A DNA stretch of 64,000 bases from Paenibacillus sp. MBLB1832 (lineage in GTDB: Bacteria; Bacillota; Bacilli; Paenibacillales; NBRC-103111): positions 3,367,001 through 3,431,000 of the forward strand of contig NZ_CP130319.1 of NCBI RefSeq assembly GCF_032271945.1, written 5' to 3'. How positions within the stretch are numbered: position 1 is the stretch's first letter; each line of letters begins with the position of its first letter. Below the pieces are notes generated by a model that worked only from the letters and a program-made list of their open reading frames with translations, searched no databases and was not told the origin of the DNA. Shown here piece by piece: positions 23,899 through 33,756 of this stretch. The translations under genes were made by a program, and so were the position numbers.

Positions 23899-25479
23899 AT
23901 GTACAAAGTTCTAGTATCCGATCCAATTAGTGACATGGGAATTCAAATGCTTTATGATGCAGCCGACGTTGAAGTGGTGAAGCAATCAGGTCTATCCGAG
24001 GACGAACTCATCGCAATTATTGGTGAGTATGATGCCCTGCTAGTTCGTAGTCAAACCAAAGTAACCGAAAAAATCATGACAGCTGGCACGAAGTTGAAAG
24101 TGATTGGCCGCGCAGGTGTAGGTGTCGACAATATTGATTTGGAGGCAGCAACGAAGCGCGGTATCATCGTCATCAACGCACCAGACGGAAATACAATCGC
24201 GACTTGCGAGCTTACTTTCGCTATGATGATGGCAACTGCTCGTATGATACCGCAAGCTTACAAGAAAACAGTTGGCGGCGAGTGGGATCGTAAATTTATC
24301 GGTGTTGAGTTGCGCAACAAAACGCTTGGTATTCTAGGCATGGGACGGATCGGAAGCGAAGTTGCGAAACGCGCGAAAGTATTTGGCATGGAAGTTATCG
24401 GGTATGACCCATTCTTAACGGAAGAACGCGCTGAGAAAATGGGCGTTAAGCTGGGAACTGTAAACGAAATCGCTGCTCAAGCTGACTTCATTACGGTTCA
24501 TACGCCACTTACACCAGAAACTCGCCACTTGATTGGTAAGACGCAATTCGAATTGATGAAACCAGGCATTCGCATTATCAACTGCGCGCGCGGCGGCATT
24601 ATTGATGAATTGGCATTAGTTGAAGCGATCGATCAAGGCATCGTTGCTGGCGCAGCATTCGACGTATTCGAAGTAGAGCCGCCACAAAAGGATCACCCAT
24701 TCTTAAATAATCCAAAAGTTATCGTAACTCCGCATCTTGGCGCATCAACAATCGAAGCGCAAGAAAATGTTGCGATCGACGTCTCCGAAGAAGTGCTTCA
24801 CATCCTTCGCAATGAGCCTTTCAAAAATGCGGTCAACTTGCCTCCAGTTCCAGCTAACGTGCTGAACAAATTGCAGCCGTATTTCCGTCTGGGCGAGAAA
24901 ATCGGTTCTGTACTTGGTCAAATCGCACAAGGCGCTGTTGCTGAAATCGTTGTGAATTACGCTGGCGAATTAATCGATGTCGACACAAGCCCGTTAACGC
25001 GTTATATCGTCAAAGGTATTTTCGAAAATCAATTGGAATCTATAAATATCATTAATGCGATGCACCTTGCGAAATCACGCGGCGTTAACATCGTTGTTCA
25101 AACATCGAACACCGCGAATGACTTTACGAATCTCGTAACTGTAACGGTGAAAACGAAGCAAGAAGAAAAAACTCTTGCAGGTACATTGCTTGCAGGCTAC
25201 GGCGAGCGTATCGTTCGTATCGATCAATACCCAGTTGACTTCGCTGCTGAAGGCAACTTGCTGTTAATCTCTCACAATGATAAGCCTGGTATTATCGGAC
25301 GCGTTGGTACGCTGCTTGGTAACAATCAAGTCAACATTGCAACAATGCAAGTGGGTCGTAAAGTTATCGGCGGTTCCGCAATCATGGTACTTACAATTGA
25401 TAAAACAGCTCCTACTGACGTATTGTCTGAACTTTCTAAACAAGATGAAATCGTTAATGTTCGCGCTCTAACGCTCTAA
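23899..25479 (+). CDS. serA: D-3-phosphoglycerate dehydrogenase
   Basis: The protein has 526 residues, the long form with an NAD-binding core, an intervening ASB domain and a C-terminal ACT domain. It oxidises 3-phosphoglycerate, the first step of serine synthesis. The nucleotide loop is LGMGRIGSEVAKRAK; catalytic Arg (NCARGG) and His (TPHLGAST) are present; the ACT domain (about 455-526) opens LLISHNDKPGIIGRVGTLLG. AAGGAGG precedes the ATG. Expression is under the Ser T-box. Confidence 0.97.
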   Translation: MYKVLVSDPISDMGIQMLYDAADVEVVKQSGLSEDELIAIIGEYDALLVRSQTKVTEKIMTAGTKLKVIGRAGVGVDNIDLEAATKRGIIVINAPDGNTIATCELTFAMMMATARMIPQAYKKTVGGEWDRKFIGVELRNKTLGILGMGRIGSEVAKRAKVFGMEVIGYDPFLTEERAEKMGVKLGTVNEIAAQADFITVHTPLTPETRHLIGKTQFELMKPGIRIINCARGGIIDELALVEAIDQGIVAGAAFDVFEVEPPQKDHPFLNNPKVIVTPHLGASTIEAQENVAIDVSEEVLHILRNEPFKNAVNLPPVPANVLNKLQPYFRLGEKIGSVLGQIAQGAVAEIVVNYAGELIDVDTSPLTRYIVKGIFENQLESINIINAMHLAKSRGVNIVVQTSNTANDFTNLVTVTVKTKQEEKTLAGTLLAGYGERIVRIDQYPVDFAAEGNLLLISHNDKPGIIGRVGTLLGNNQVNIATMQVGRKVIGGSAIMVLTIDKTAPTDVLSELSKQDEIVNVRALTL

Positions 25480-25533
25480 TAAGCACAAATTGTTTCACGA
25501 ACAACAAGATTTTGTCTGAATATTCTACAAAAT

Positions 25534-25575
25534 AAAGGCGATTACCCCGTGCCAACGGAGTAATCGCCTCTTCTT
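25534..25575 (+). terminator. Terminator of serA
   Basis: The stem AGGCGATTAC/GTAATCGCCT with a 14-base loop is followed by TCTTCTT. Confidence 0.8.
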
Positions 25576-25596
25576 ATGTCGAAATTCGCACTATCC

Positions 25597-27486
25597 TTAG
25601 TTATTTGTGCTCACGGGCAGCCAGATCGTAAATGTGCTTCCTTGGCCCCATACACTTTGCACAGTTACACTGCCTTGGTGAGAGTCAATGATGTTCTTGA
25701 CGATGGCTAACCCAAGCCCCGTTCCGCCCGAAGATCCGCGCGTACGCGCTTTATCCGCCTTGTAGAAGCGCTCAAAGATGAAGGGCAGGTCTTCGGCGGG
25801 GATCCCTTTCCCCTCGTCTGCGATTTCGATGCGGATGGCAGGCCGATCCTTGTAGAGGCCGGGCTCCGCCAGCATGGCAATACGCGCCCCAGCGGCCGTA
25901 TGCCGGAAGGCATTGTCGAGCAGGTTCGTCAGCACCTGCTCCAACCGATCCTCATCCGCACGCTGCAGGATGAGGGGTTCAGCAGGCAGCGACACGCTTA
26001 GCGCGATGCCGCGCTCTTTGGCCAGCACCGCGAATTTGCGGTGCATGCGTTTCACCAGGGAGTCGACTTCGACCTCCCTGAAGCTCAGCTCGAGATGGCC
26101 GGCCTCCATCCGAGCCAGATCGAGCAGGTCACGGACGAGGCGCCCCATGCGGAGCGACTCGTCGTGGATGACCTGCACGAGCTCCACGCGCTCCTCCGGC
26201 GTGGAGGGAATATCATCGAGCAGGGCTTCACTATAGCCCTGCAGCATGGAGATCGGCGTACGCAGCTCATGCGAGACGTTCGCCACGAAATCTTTGCGCA
26301 GCTTATCAAGCCGTTCCTCCTCCGTGATATCACGGAGAACGGCCACCGCGCCGCGCACTTGGTTCAGAGAGTAGAGCGGTGTCATCGCGACGGACCACAC
26401 CCCATTTTGCACATGAAGCTTCGTAACAGCCTCTGACGACTCATCGACCACCGCCTCGAAGAGTGGAATCAAGGGTACTGGAATTGGACTCGAATACGGA
26501 TTCGTAAAGCTCATCAAACCCCAATCTCCCAGTGAGCGGTCAGGCATCGGGAAGCGTCTTGGCTCACCCTCGTCCTCGGACCATGCAATGGTGCTCCACT
26601 CTTCTACGATCTTCTCGCCCTGCGGATTACTTAACATGACGAAGCCATTCACATCCAGCGTTATCACCGCATCGGTCATACTGCGCAGAATACTCGACAG
26701 GTGCTCTTTCTCCTGGCTGAGCGCATGGATGCTGTCCTGCATTTTTTCCCCCATGTGATTAAACGTCTTGGCGAGCTCACCAATCTCATCCTTAGACAAA
26801 ATCGGGACCCGCGTACCATATTCCCCTTGTGTGATGAAGTCCGCTGCTTTCTTCAACTGCTGAAGCGGTCTCGTTATGCGTGAGAACAAGAAGAAGGCGA
26901 AGAACGTTGTCATCAGAAAGCCAACAATCGACACGTAGACGAATAATCGGAGCATATAGGACTGAGTAGCTTCCAGCGATTGCAAGGACTGATACAGGAG
27001 CGTAGCTCCTACAATACCGCCTTCCAGATTGTAAAGCGGCACCGCCACTACGAGGTATTCTTCACCAGAGCCAAGACGTCCTGCGCCTGTCTTATTCACT
27101 GTCTTGTAGATACTCTGTCCACCAAAGACGGGTGCCAATTCATTCGTCTGATAGAAATCAGCAACATGAAAATTAGCCAGTTTACTTCCGGGCGTTGCAG
27201 GTATGTCCATTTCTTCCATGTCCTTCGAAATGACCAGCATGCGTGAATCTTGAAAGCTAAGCAGTTCATTGCTTAATTTATAAAACTGTTCATTGTACAT
27301 ATGCTGCGTAGCTTCTTCTGAAAATTTGACCGCCATCTCCTGCATATGCTCTCTTTGATTCGTCGCCTGTGAGAAATAATTTTCCATATAATTGACAAGA
27401 AAAAAACCTAGTATGAGCAGTACAACCCCAACTAGGCCAATAATCGTTAACCACAGTTTACCGACAATACTTCTGAAAATAAACAC
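25597..27486 (-). CDS. resE: Sensor histidine kinase ResE
   Basis: The protein has 629 residues: transmembrane helices at about 11-31 and 180-201 flanking an extracytoplasmic sensor, HAMP (about 202-255), PAS (about 262-385), HisKA with SHELRT (His406), then an ATPase domain with an LLDNAFRHT N-box, DEGKGIP and GGTGLGLAI. With ResD it governs anaerobic respiration and cytochrome genes. The start GTG abuts the resD stop. The ATPase-domain DNA (25700-26300) is visibly more GC-rich than the rest of the gene. Confidence 0.94.
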   Translation of the reverse strand: MFIFRSIVGKLWLTIIGLVGVVLLILGFFLVNYMENYFSQATNQREHMQEMAVKFSEEATQHMYNEQFYKLSNELLSFQDSRMLVISKDMEEMDIPATPGSKLANFHVADFYQTNELAPVFGGQSIYKTVNKTGAGRLGSGEEYLVVAVPLYNLEGGIVGATLLYQSLQSLEATQSYMLRLFVYVSIVGFLMTTFFAFFLFSRITRPLQQLKKAADFITQGEYGTRVPILSKDEIGELAKTFNHMGEKMQDSIHALSQEKEHLSSILRSMTDAVITLDVNGFVMLSNPQGEKIVEEWSTIAWSEDEGEPRRFPMPDRSLGDWGLMSFTNPYSSPIPVPLIPLFEAVVDESSEAVTKLHVQNGVWSVAMTPLYSLNQVRGAVAVLRDITEEERLDKLRKDFVANVSHELRTPISMLQGYSEALLDDIPSTPEERVELVQVIHDESLRMGRLVRDLLDLARMEAGHLELSFREVEVDSLVKRMHRKFAVLAKERGIALSVSLPAEPLILQRADEDRLEQVLTNLLDNAFRHTAAGARIAMLAEPGLYKDRPAIRIEIADEGKGIPAEDLPFIFERFYKADKARTRGSSGGTGLGLAIVKNIIDSHQGSVTVQSVWGQGSTFTIWLPVSTNN

Positions 27487-28200
27487 TTATTTAGGTACCT
27501 CTAGCTTATAGCCTACTCCCCACACAGTTGTAATCATTGCTGCAGCATCAGGGGATACTTTGTTTAATTTTTCACGAAGCCTCTTCACATGCGTGTCGAC
27601 CGTTCGCAAATCACCGAAGAACTCGTAGTTCCAGACATCCTTTAATAACTCCTCGCGAGAGAACACCTTATCTGGCGATACAGCCAAATAATGCAGCAAT
27701 TCATACTCTTTCGGTGTAAGGGCTACCTCTTGACCGCCTGCTGTTACCCGATGCGCATCATGCTCGATGATCAAGTTCGGAAACACGATGTTATTGCTGG
27801 AGCTTGCATCCTTGGATAGGTATGCCGTCGCCGATGAGCGGCGCAAAATAGCTTTCACACGATAAATCACTTCACGAGGCGAGAATGGCTTCACAACATA
27901 GTCATCTGCCCCTACTTCAAACCCGCTTACCCGATTCGTCTCTTCGCCTTTGGCCGTCAACATGATGACAGGCGTCGATTTCACTTGACGTAGGCGCGCA
28001 CACACTTCTATGCCATCGATGCCTGGCAGCATTACGTCTAACAAGATGAGATCATAATCGGTTTCTGTCGCCATACGCAATGCAGATTCGCCATCCTCAG
28101 CTTCTTCAATGAGATAGCCTTCTTTCTCCAAATACATCCGAAGCAAGCGCCGAATACGCTCTTCATCATCGACAACAAGAATACTAGGCTTCAATTCCAT
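27487..28200 (-). CDS. resD: Response regulator ResD
   Basis: The protein has 237 residues of the OmpR type. The phospho-acceptor is Asp55 (LLDVMLPG), with the acidic pair DDEE near residue 11 and Lys in VKPFSPREV. A winged helix with the DTHVKRLREK block follows. It controls respiration and cytochrome assembly genes together with ResE. It is followed without a gap by resE; resC lies upstream, as in B. subtilis. Confidence 0.95.
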   Translation of the reverse strand: MELKPSILVVDDEERIRRLLRMYLEKEGYLIEEAEDGESALRMATETDYDLILLDVMLPGIDGIEVCARLRQVKSTPVIMLTAKGEETNRVSGFEVGADDYVVKPFSPREVIYRVKAILRRSSATAYLSKDASSSNNIVFPNLIIEHDAHRVTAGGQEVALTPKEYELLHYLAVSPDKVFSREELLKDVWNYEFFGDLRTVDTHVKRLREKLNKVSPDAAAMITTVWGVGYKLEVPK

Positions 28201-28235
28201 GGCTTGTCACATCCCTCTCTACAAGTTCTAAGCGA

Positions 28236-29492
28236 TTAAACTCCTGCATAGGAGTGAAGTCCGGCAATAACCAAGTTCACACCCACTAATGTAAACATTA
28301 CTACAATAAATCCGATCACCGTTAACCAGGCGGATTTCTTGCCTTGCCAGCCTTTGGAGAGGCGAAGATGCAAGAATACCGCGTAGAATAGCCACGTGAT
28401 CAAGGCCCATACTTCCTTCGGATCCCAGCCCCAGAATCGGCCCCAAGCTTCCTGCGCCCAAATCATCGCAAAGATCAATGCGCCCAAGGTAAATATCGGA
28501 TAACCAATCGCAATTGCGCGATAGCTGATTTCATCCAGATCTTCGGGGTCCATCCCCTTCACGATCGGTCCGACTGCTGCTCCTAACGGCTTGCGCACCA
28601 CGAGACGTGCAAGGCCATACAGGATAAGTCCGCCGAGCACTGACCAGATAACGGTATTCAGCTTACGACCAGCGCTTGCCCCTTCCATCCAGGATGGCGC
28701 CGTGAATAAAGGCTCTGTCATCCCGAGGAACGGTTTCATTTCTACGACTTCCGTTTCGTACGGTTTAACAATTGGAGGTAGTACATACGTTTCTTTTTGT
28801 TGTATGGTCTGTTGAACGCCCTCAACGGTTGTTACGACATCTTTGGAGAAAACCGCTTTATACCCTGATCCATTCCATGTAAAAATCGAAGCGATAAAGG
28901 CGATCAGCATCAGGATGAAAAACAGGGTAAGTTCTACACCTCGTTGTTCCCGCTTGTCCGCTTTAGAGGTTCCTTTGTAATCAACTGCGCGAAGCAAGTA
29001 CATTAAACCGCCCGCGAAACCGACTGCGAAGAAGGCTTCCCCAGTTGCAGCTGTCGTCACGTGAATTTTCAGCCAATAGCTTTGCAAAGCTGGAATTAAC
29101 GGCTGCACTTCACTTGGGAATACAGAAGCATAAGCAATAATAATGAAGCCTATTGGCAACGCGAATACCCCAAGTACGGGCGTCCGGTAAATCAGGTAGA
29201 CGATCAAAAACGCACACATAATCATCATACCGAGGAATGTCATAAATTCATACATATTGGACGTCGGGATATGGCCCCCTTCGGCCCAGCGTGTAAAGAA
29301 GAACGTCACATGGCAGGCAAAGCCGAACACAGACGTTAGAAAAGCAACGAAGCCCCATTGCTTCGTGTGTACCTCAGGATCGCGGTTACTCCATCTCTTT
29401 CCGGTAATGGAAAGGACGAATAGAAAGAACGCAAGCAGGTAGACGAAGAAAGCGATTAATAGAAAAGTACTGCTGACAGAGTTAACGTTCAC
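28236..29492 (-). CDS. resC: Cytochrome c biogenesis protein ResC (CcsA family)
   Basis: The protein has 418 residues with eight or more helices. The heme-handling WxWD-like motif is WGRFWGWDPKEVWALITW, with conserved His in the HVTTAATGEA and HLRLSKG segments. It works with ResB to export heme and attach it to apocytochrome c (System II). It overlaps resB by 4 bases. A loop between about residues 210 and 285 is a large non-helical insert. Confidence 0.93.
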   Translation of the reverse strand: MNVNSVSSTFLLIAFFVYLLAFFLFVLSITGKRWSNRDPEVHTKQWGFVAFLTSVFGFACHVTFFFTRWAEGGHIPTSNMYEFMTFLGMMIMCAFLIVYLIYRTPVLGVFALPIGFIIIAYASVFPSEVQPLIPALQSYWLKIHVTTAATGEAFFAVGFAGGLMYLLRAVDYKGTSKADKREQRGVELTLFFILMLIAFIASIFTWNGSGYKAVFSKDVVTTVEGVQQTIQQKETYVLPPIVKPYETEVVEMKPFLGMTEPLFTAPSWMEGASAGRKLNTVIWSVLGGLILYGLARLVVRKPLGAAVGPIVKGMDPEDLDEISYRAIAIGYPIFTLGALIFAMIWAQEAWGRFWGWDPKEVWALITWLFYAVFLHLRLSKGWQGKKSAWLTVIGFIVVMFTLVGVNLVIAGLHSYAGV

Positions 29493-31150
29493 CCCTGGTT
29501 TCCTCCATTTGCTAATGTTTTCTGCGAAACTTCCAAACCATTTTTAATCAACGCGAATGCAATTTCATTGCGCAATCCAAACCAGTTCTTATTCGTGTGG
29601 CCGCCTAGCGTAAGCTTCCCGTCATCAATGCGTATCCACACACGGCGATGCTGCCAGTAGAAGCCCATGATGACACCGATCATAAAAATCGCAGCACCTA
29701 CCCAGATATAAGGCATCGCTTTATCTACCCGGATGTTCAGATACGTCGTATAGTTGGCAAATTGAACACCCTCCATCGAACCAACCGCGATTTTCAGTTT
29801 CTGGCTGATTGCGCCGTTAATCGTATCCTGCGAGAAGGTTTCCTTATCGATTTGCCGTGGGAAATACAGATAAGGTTCACCCTTTTCAGCCAGACCAGGA
29901 CCAGTGATGCTAAAAATAAAAGCAGGCGCCTTCGGTTCATTCGACTTGGAAATCGGCTGACCCTTCTCAAGTCCGAATTCAGGGTAAAATCCTTTCAGTG
30001 TCAGCTTATAAGGTCCCACTTGGTAGGAATCCTTCGGATTATTCATCGGCAGATCAAAGCTTCCGTAGGTCTCACCTGTTGTTGGATTACTTAGCGTTGG
30101 CTTCACAGCGATCAACAGCGGTGTCGCTTTATAATCAAACTGGTAGGCTTGCAAACCCTTATAATCTAACGGGTGATTGACGATGATATTCGCTTTCTTG
30201 ACCTCTTCCAGAACGGGAGTGCCTGAAGTAGCCTCACAATTGGCGGTACAATGATAAAGGACAGCTTGGGTCTCATACGTTTTCGGAACGATTTGCCCTT
30301 TCGCTTTAATGCTTGCAGGTATATCTTGCTCATCATAAAGCGTAATCGTAAACTTCTCGTTCTTGATGTAATAGGACGTATGCGGGATCGGCTTTGTCTC
30401 GCCTTCTAAGATCCCAATGTATTGATCCATATGCCACCCAGGAATACTTCTCATTAATACACCAATCAGAAAAATAATAAGTCCGATGTGATTAATATAA
30501 GGTCCCCATCGGCTGAATCGGTATTTCTCGGCCAACAGCGCTGAACCGTCCGTATGTACGCGGTAATTTTTCTTTCGTAAGTGTGCGCCTAGCTGCTCTG
30601 TCCACGCAATTTCATCCGTCTGAGGGGGTAATTGCGTCACGAGCGTTACATTTTGCCTAACTAGAAAATTAAGATGTTTACGAATTTGCTGCTTCGATAG
30701 CGCTCTATACAAGGGAAGTACACGGTCTAAGCTGCAGATGACTAGTGATGTCCCTATCATAAAGAGCAGCGTGATAAACCACCAAGAGCTAAAGGTGTGT
30801 GAAAAGCCTAGAGCATGATAAATGGTCCCGAGCGTGCCATAGTTTTTCGTATAGTACTCTGCTGGGTCCATATCGAGAAATGTGTTCTCTTGCGGAAAAA
30901 TCGTGCCCACTGCAGAAGCAAGTGTTGTGAATAAGATAATCCATACGGCTATTTTGACGGAAGAAAAGAAATTCCATACCTTATCCAATAAGGACGGATT
31001 CGATTTCTGTGAACGGCGCGCCATGCCATCATAACGCATTTCCAGAATGTCTCTGCCATCCGCATCAATCAAGGGATTACCACACGATTCACACAGCGTT
31101 GTGCCTGTTGGGTTCTGATGCCCGCAATCACATTTGGTATTGTAGAACAT
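29489..31150 (-). CDS. resB: Cytochrome c biogenesis protein ResB with N-terminal zinc ribbon
   Basis: The protein has 553 residues. The ResB core starts at about residue 56, with membrane helices near 65-85 and 120-140, a large outer domain and a helix near 485 (MPYIWVGAAIFMIGVIMGF). It partners ResC in heme delivery. Before it lies a four-Cys ribbon: TKCDCGHQNP and TTLCESCGNPL. That ribbon is absent from B. subtilis ResB. AGGAGG precedes the ATG. Confidence 0.93.
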   Translation of the reverse strand: MFYNTKCDCGHQNPTGTTLCESCGNPLIDADGRDILEMRYDGMARRSQKSNPSLLDKVWNFFSSVKIAVWIILFTTLASAVGTIFPQENTFLDMDPAEYYTKNYGTLGTIYHALGFSHTFSSWWFITLLFMIGTSLVICSLDRVLPLYRALSKQQIRKHLNFLVRQNVTLVTQLPPQTDEIAWTEQLGAHLRKKNYRVHTDGSALLAEKYRFSRWGPYINHIGLIIFLIGVLMRSIPGWHMDQYIGILEGETKPIPHTSYYIKNEKFTITLYDEQDIPASIKAKGQIVPKTYETQAVLYHCTANCEATSGTPVLEEVKKANIIVNHPLDYKGLQAYQFDYKATPLLIAVKPTLSNPTTGETYGSFDLPMNNPKDSYQVGPYKLTLKGFYPEFGLEKGQPISKSNEPKAPAFIFSITGPGLAEKGEPYLYFPRQIDKETFSQDTINGAISQKLKIAVGSMEGVQFANYTTYLNIRVDKAMPYIWVGAAIFMIGVIMGFYWQHRRVWIRIDDGKLTLGGHTNKNWFGLRNEIAFALIKNGLEVSQKTLANGGNQG

Positions 31151-31185
31151 GATGACCTCCTAAAAACGTTAAGCACAAGATCAGA

Positions 31186-31716
31186 TTACGATTTGCTTAG
31201 TTTGGACAACGTCTCATCGATGAAAGCTTCGTCCATTTGGCCGATTTTTTTCGTGACGATTTTGCCGTCAGGCCCGATGAAGAATGTCGTTGGATAATCC
31301 ATCACACCATACTGTTTCCGAACAACCTCGTTCGCATCAAGCAGCACTGGCATATTTAATTTATATTGATCCATGAAACCTTGCACCGTTACTTTATTCT
31401 TGTCCACATTGACTTCTAAGAAAACAACCCCTTGACTCTTCCACTTATCATACATCTTCTGAAGATCAGGCATTTCTTCTTTGCACGGCGGACAAAATGT
31501 ACCCCAGAAATTCATTAGCACAGGCTTACCTTTATAGTCTGAAAGCTCATGCGTTTGGCCATCTAACCCGACTAAGGAGAAATTGGTCGCTTTATCTCCT
31601 TGCTGAGGATACTTCTTACTGTCTGAAGCAGACAAATTTGTAATAATCGTAAACACGCCAATAATAAGCACGATTGTAAAAATACCAATCTGTACCCACT
31701 TCTTATTACGTCCCAC
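31186..31716 (-). CDS. resA: Thiol-disulfide oxidoreductase ResA
   Basis: The protein has 176 residues. An N-terminal signal anchor (about residues 10-28) is followed by a thioredoxin domain with WGTFCPPCKEEM, the C-x2-C active site, and a cis-Pro in DYPTTFFI. It reduces the CxxCH of apocytochrome c outside the membrane before heme attachment. The start is GTG with AAGGTG upstream. It lies just before resB, as in B. subtilis. Confidence 0.95.
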   Translation of the reverse strand: MGRNKKWVQIGIFTIVLIIGVFTIITNLSASDSKKYPQQGDKATNFSLVGLDGQTHELSDYKGKPVLMNFWGTFCPPCKEEMPDLQKMYDKWKSQGVVFLEVNVDKNKVTVQGFMDQYKLNMPVLLDANEVVRKQYGVMDYPTTFFIGPDGKIVTKKIGQMDEAFIDETLSKLSKS

Positions 31717-31781
31717 TGTAAATCACCTTCACTTTGTCGACAATCGTCAGTTTTTATATCGAATTATACCCTTATTATAAC

Positions 31782-31812
31782 GAAAAGAAGGCCAATTCTT
31801 ATTGGCCTTTTT
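31782..31812 (-). terminator. Terminator overlapping the rluB 3' end
   Basis: The stem AAGGCCAAT/ATTGGCCTT has a 4-base loop and a short TCTTTTC tail on the minus strand. Its upstream arm includes the last codons of rluB. Confidence 0.7.
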
Positions 31813-32545
31813 GAACGTTATGTGTCCTTAGCGCTTCGTTCCGAAGCTCTTCAATTTCTTTAGGAGTCAAGTGTCGATACTTCGCTCTTGGCAGTCCCGT
31901 TAAGAAGATCGGACCAAATTTAATCCGTCTCAATTTGATCACAGGAAACGAAATCGATTCAAACATCCGTCGCACTTGTCGATTACGGCCCTCATAGATC
32001 GTAATCTGAATGATGGACTCATTTTTCTCCATATTCACATCCGCATATTCGACTTCAGCTGGAGCTGTCATCCCGTCTTCTAACTGTATGCCCACTTTTA
32101 ACTTATCTAATAACGTGCCGTGCGGAACACCTTTCACCGTCGCTTGATACGTCTTAGGAACGTGATGCTTCGGATGCGTGAGCAAATGCGCAAACTCTCC
32201 ATCATTTGTGAGCAGAAGCAAGCCTTCTGTATCATAATCCAAGCGGCCTACTGGATAAACCCGTTCCTTAATCCCAGGCAAGTAGTCCGTAACGACCTTC
32301 CGACCTTCAGGATCAGTAGCGCTTGTGATAACACCCTTCGGTTTATTCAGTATCACATAAATCTTCTTCTGTTGACCGATCGCACGTCCATCAACCCTAA
32401 TTTCGTCTTGGGCTGTATTTACTTTCACACCCAGCGTCGTGACAACCTCACCGTTCACTTGCACACGTCCCGCTGTAATGATTTCTTCACATTTGCGGCG
32501 GGATGCGATACCCGCTTCAGCCAATACTTTTTGCAGTCTTTCCAT
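31799..32545 (-). CDS. rluB: 23S rRNA pseudouridine synthase RluB-type
   Basis: The protein has 248 residues. An S4-like RNA-binding domain (MERLQKVLAEAGIASRRKCE) is followed by the RsuA catalytic domain with GRLDYDTEGLLLLTNDG, whose Asp is the nucleophile. In B. subtilis the equivalent gene (ypuL) lies between spmB and resA, exactly as here. RluB modifies helix 89 of 23S rRNA in E. coli. Confidence 0.94.
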   Translation of the reverse strand: MERLQKVLAEAGIASRRKCEEIITAGRVQVNGEVVTTLGVKVNTAQDEIRVDGRAIGQQKKIYVILNKPKGVITSATDPEGRKVVTDYLPGIKERVYPVGRLDYDTEGLLLLTNDGEFAHLLTHPKHHVPKTYQATVKGVPHGTLLDKLKVGIQLEDGMTAPAEVEYADVNMEKNESIIQITIYEGRNRQVRRMFESISFPVIKLRRIKFGPIFLTGLPRAKYRHLTPKEIEELRNEALRTHNVQKGQ

Positions 32546-32604
32546 GATCCGCTTTCACCTCAAACTAATGATAACGGAGTTACTCATAAATCTCAAGCGG
32601 CATC

Positions 32605-33138
32605 TCAGGTAAAGACGAGATAACAGATCACCAGCGAAGCAATGAACCCTACTGCATCAGAAATCAAGCCAACTTTCAGCGCATAGCCTGCTTTCCGAAT
32701 ACCGATGGCGCCGAAATACACCGTAATCACATACAGGGTCGTATCTGTGCTGCCTTGGACGGTTGACGCAATCCGCCCAATCATGGAATCTGGCCCGAAT
32801 TGTTCGATCAGGTCCGTTGTAAAAGCCAAGGAGCCCGCGCCTGTAATCGGGCGCAAAATCGCCAGCGGGAGCACCTCTGTCGGCACTCCGATGCTCTCGA
32901 AAAAGGGCCTCATCCACCCGATGAGCATGTCCATTGCGCCAGAGGCACGAAACACGGAGATCGCGACCATCATGCCGACGAGATGCGGAATGATTTTGAT
33001 CGCAGTATCGAATCCATCCTTCGCACCCTCAACGAATGATTCGTAAACAGGAATCTTGCGATATGCGGCGTACAACGGGATAAACACGATCATGATCGGA
33101 ATGGCCCACGCCGAGATGAGAGATACGAGTGCGTACAT
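32605..33138 (-). CDS. spmB: Spore maturation protein B
   Basis: The protein has 177 residues and is polytopic, with a nucleoside-recognition (Gate) domain. The block PITGAGSLAFTTDLIEQFGPDSMIGR, with VQGSTDTTLYVI after it, is the family signature. With SpmA it is needed for normal spore core dehydration and heat resistance. It lies 6 bases after spmA. Confidence 0.92.
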   Translation of the reverse strand: MYALVSLISAWAIPIMIVFIPLYAAYRKIPVYESFVEGAKDGFDTAIKIIPHLVGMMVAISVFRASGAMDMLIGWMRPFFESIGVPTEVLPLAILRPITGAGSLAFTTDLIEQFGPDSMIGRIASTVQGSTDTTLYVITVYFGAIGIRKAGYALKVGLISDAVGFIASLVICYLVFT

Positions 33139-33144
33139 GCGGGA

Positions 33145-33744
33145 TCATCCTTTCAATGGCGGGATGGGGGAACGCGACCTTCGATACCAGCGATCAACGA
33201 AGATCGCGGCAGTCGTCGAGATGATCGTTGCGATCAACGTTGTGCCTACAATTTCCGCAGGATTCATGGAATTAAAATTCATTCGAATGGCAATCAATGT
33301 AGTGGGAATTAGCGTAATGCTGGATGTGTTAAGGGCAAGCAAGGTACACATCGCCGTACTTGCCTCATCCTTATTGGGATTGAGCTTTTGAAGCTCCTGC
33401 ATCGCTTTAATGCCCATCGGCGTTGCTGCGTTGCCAAGCCCTAATATATTCGCGCTCATGTTCGACATGATGTAGCCAAGGGCTGGATGATTTTTCGGTA
33501 TACTTGGAAAAAGAAAACGGACAACCGGCTGCAAAAGCCTAGCCAGTTTGGCAAGAATCCCGGCATCTTCAGCGATGCGCATCATCCCCATCCAGAACAC
33601 AAGCACACTGATCAAACCAAAACAAACCGTGACCCCATTTTTAGCCCCATCAAATGCAGCCTGCGTCACTGACTCCACATCCCCATTGATCGCTGCAACG
33701 AGAAACCCAACGACGATAAAGAACAACCAGATCCAATTCACCAT
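33145..33744 (-). CDS. spmA: Spore maturation protein A
   Basis: The protein has 199 residues, polytopic, with the Gate domain: GLISVLVFWMGMMRIAEDAG, SANILGLGNAATPMGIKAM, and TSSITLIPTTLIAIRM. It acts with SpmB in spore core dehydration. AAGGAG precedes the ATG, and the gene sits 12 bases after dacB, so dacB-spmA-spmB is one unit. Confidence 0.94.
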   Translation of the reverse strand: MVNWIWLFFIVVGFLVAAINGDVESVTQAAFDGAKNGVTVCFGLISVLVFWMGMMRIAEDAGILAKLARLLQPVVRFLFPSIPKNHPALGYIMSNMSANILGLGNAATPMGIKAMQELQKLNPNKDEASTAMCTLLALNTSSITLIPTTLIAIRMNFNSMNPAEIVGTTLIATIISTTAAIFVDRWYRRSRSPIPPLKG

Positions 33745-33756
33745 AGTAAGCTCTCC

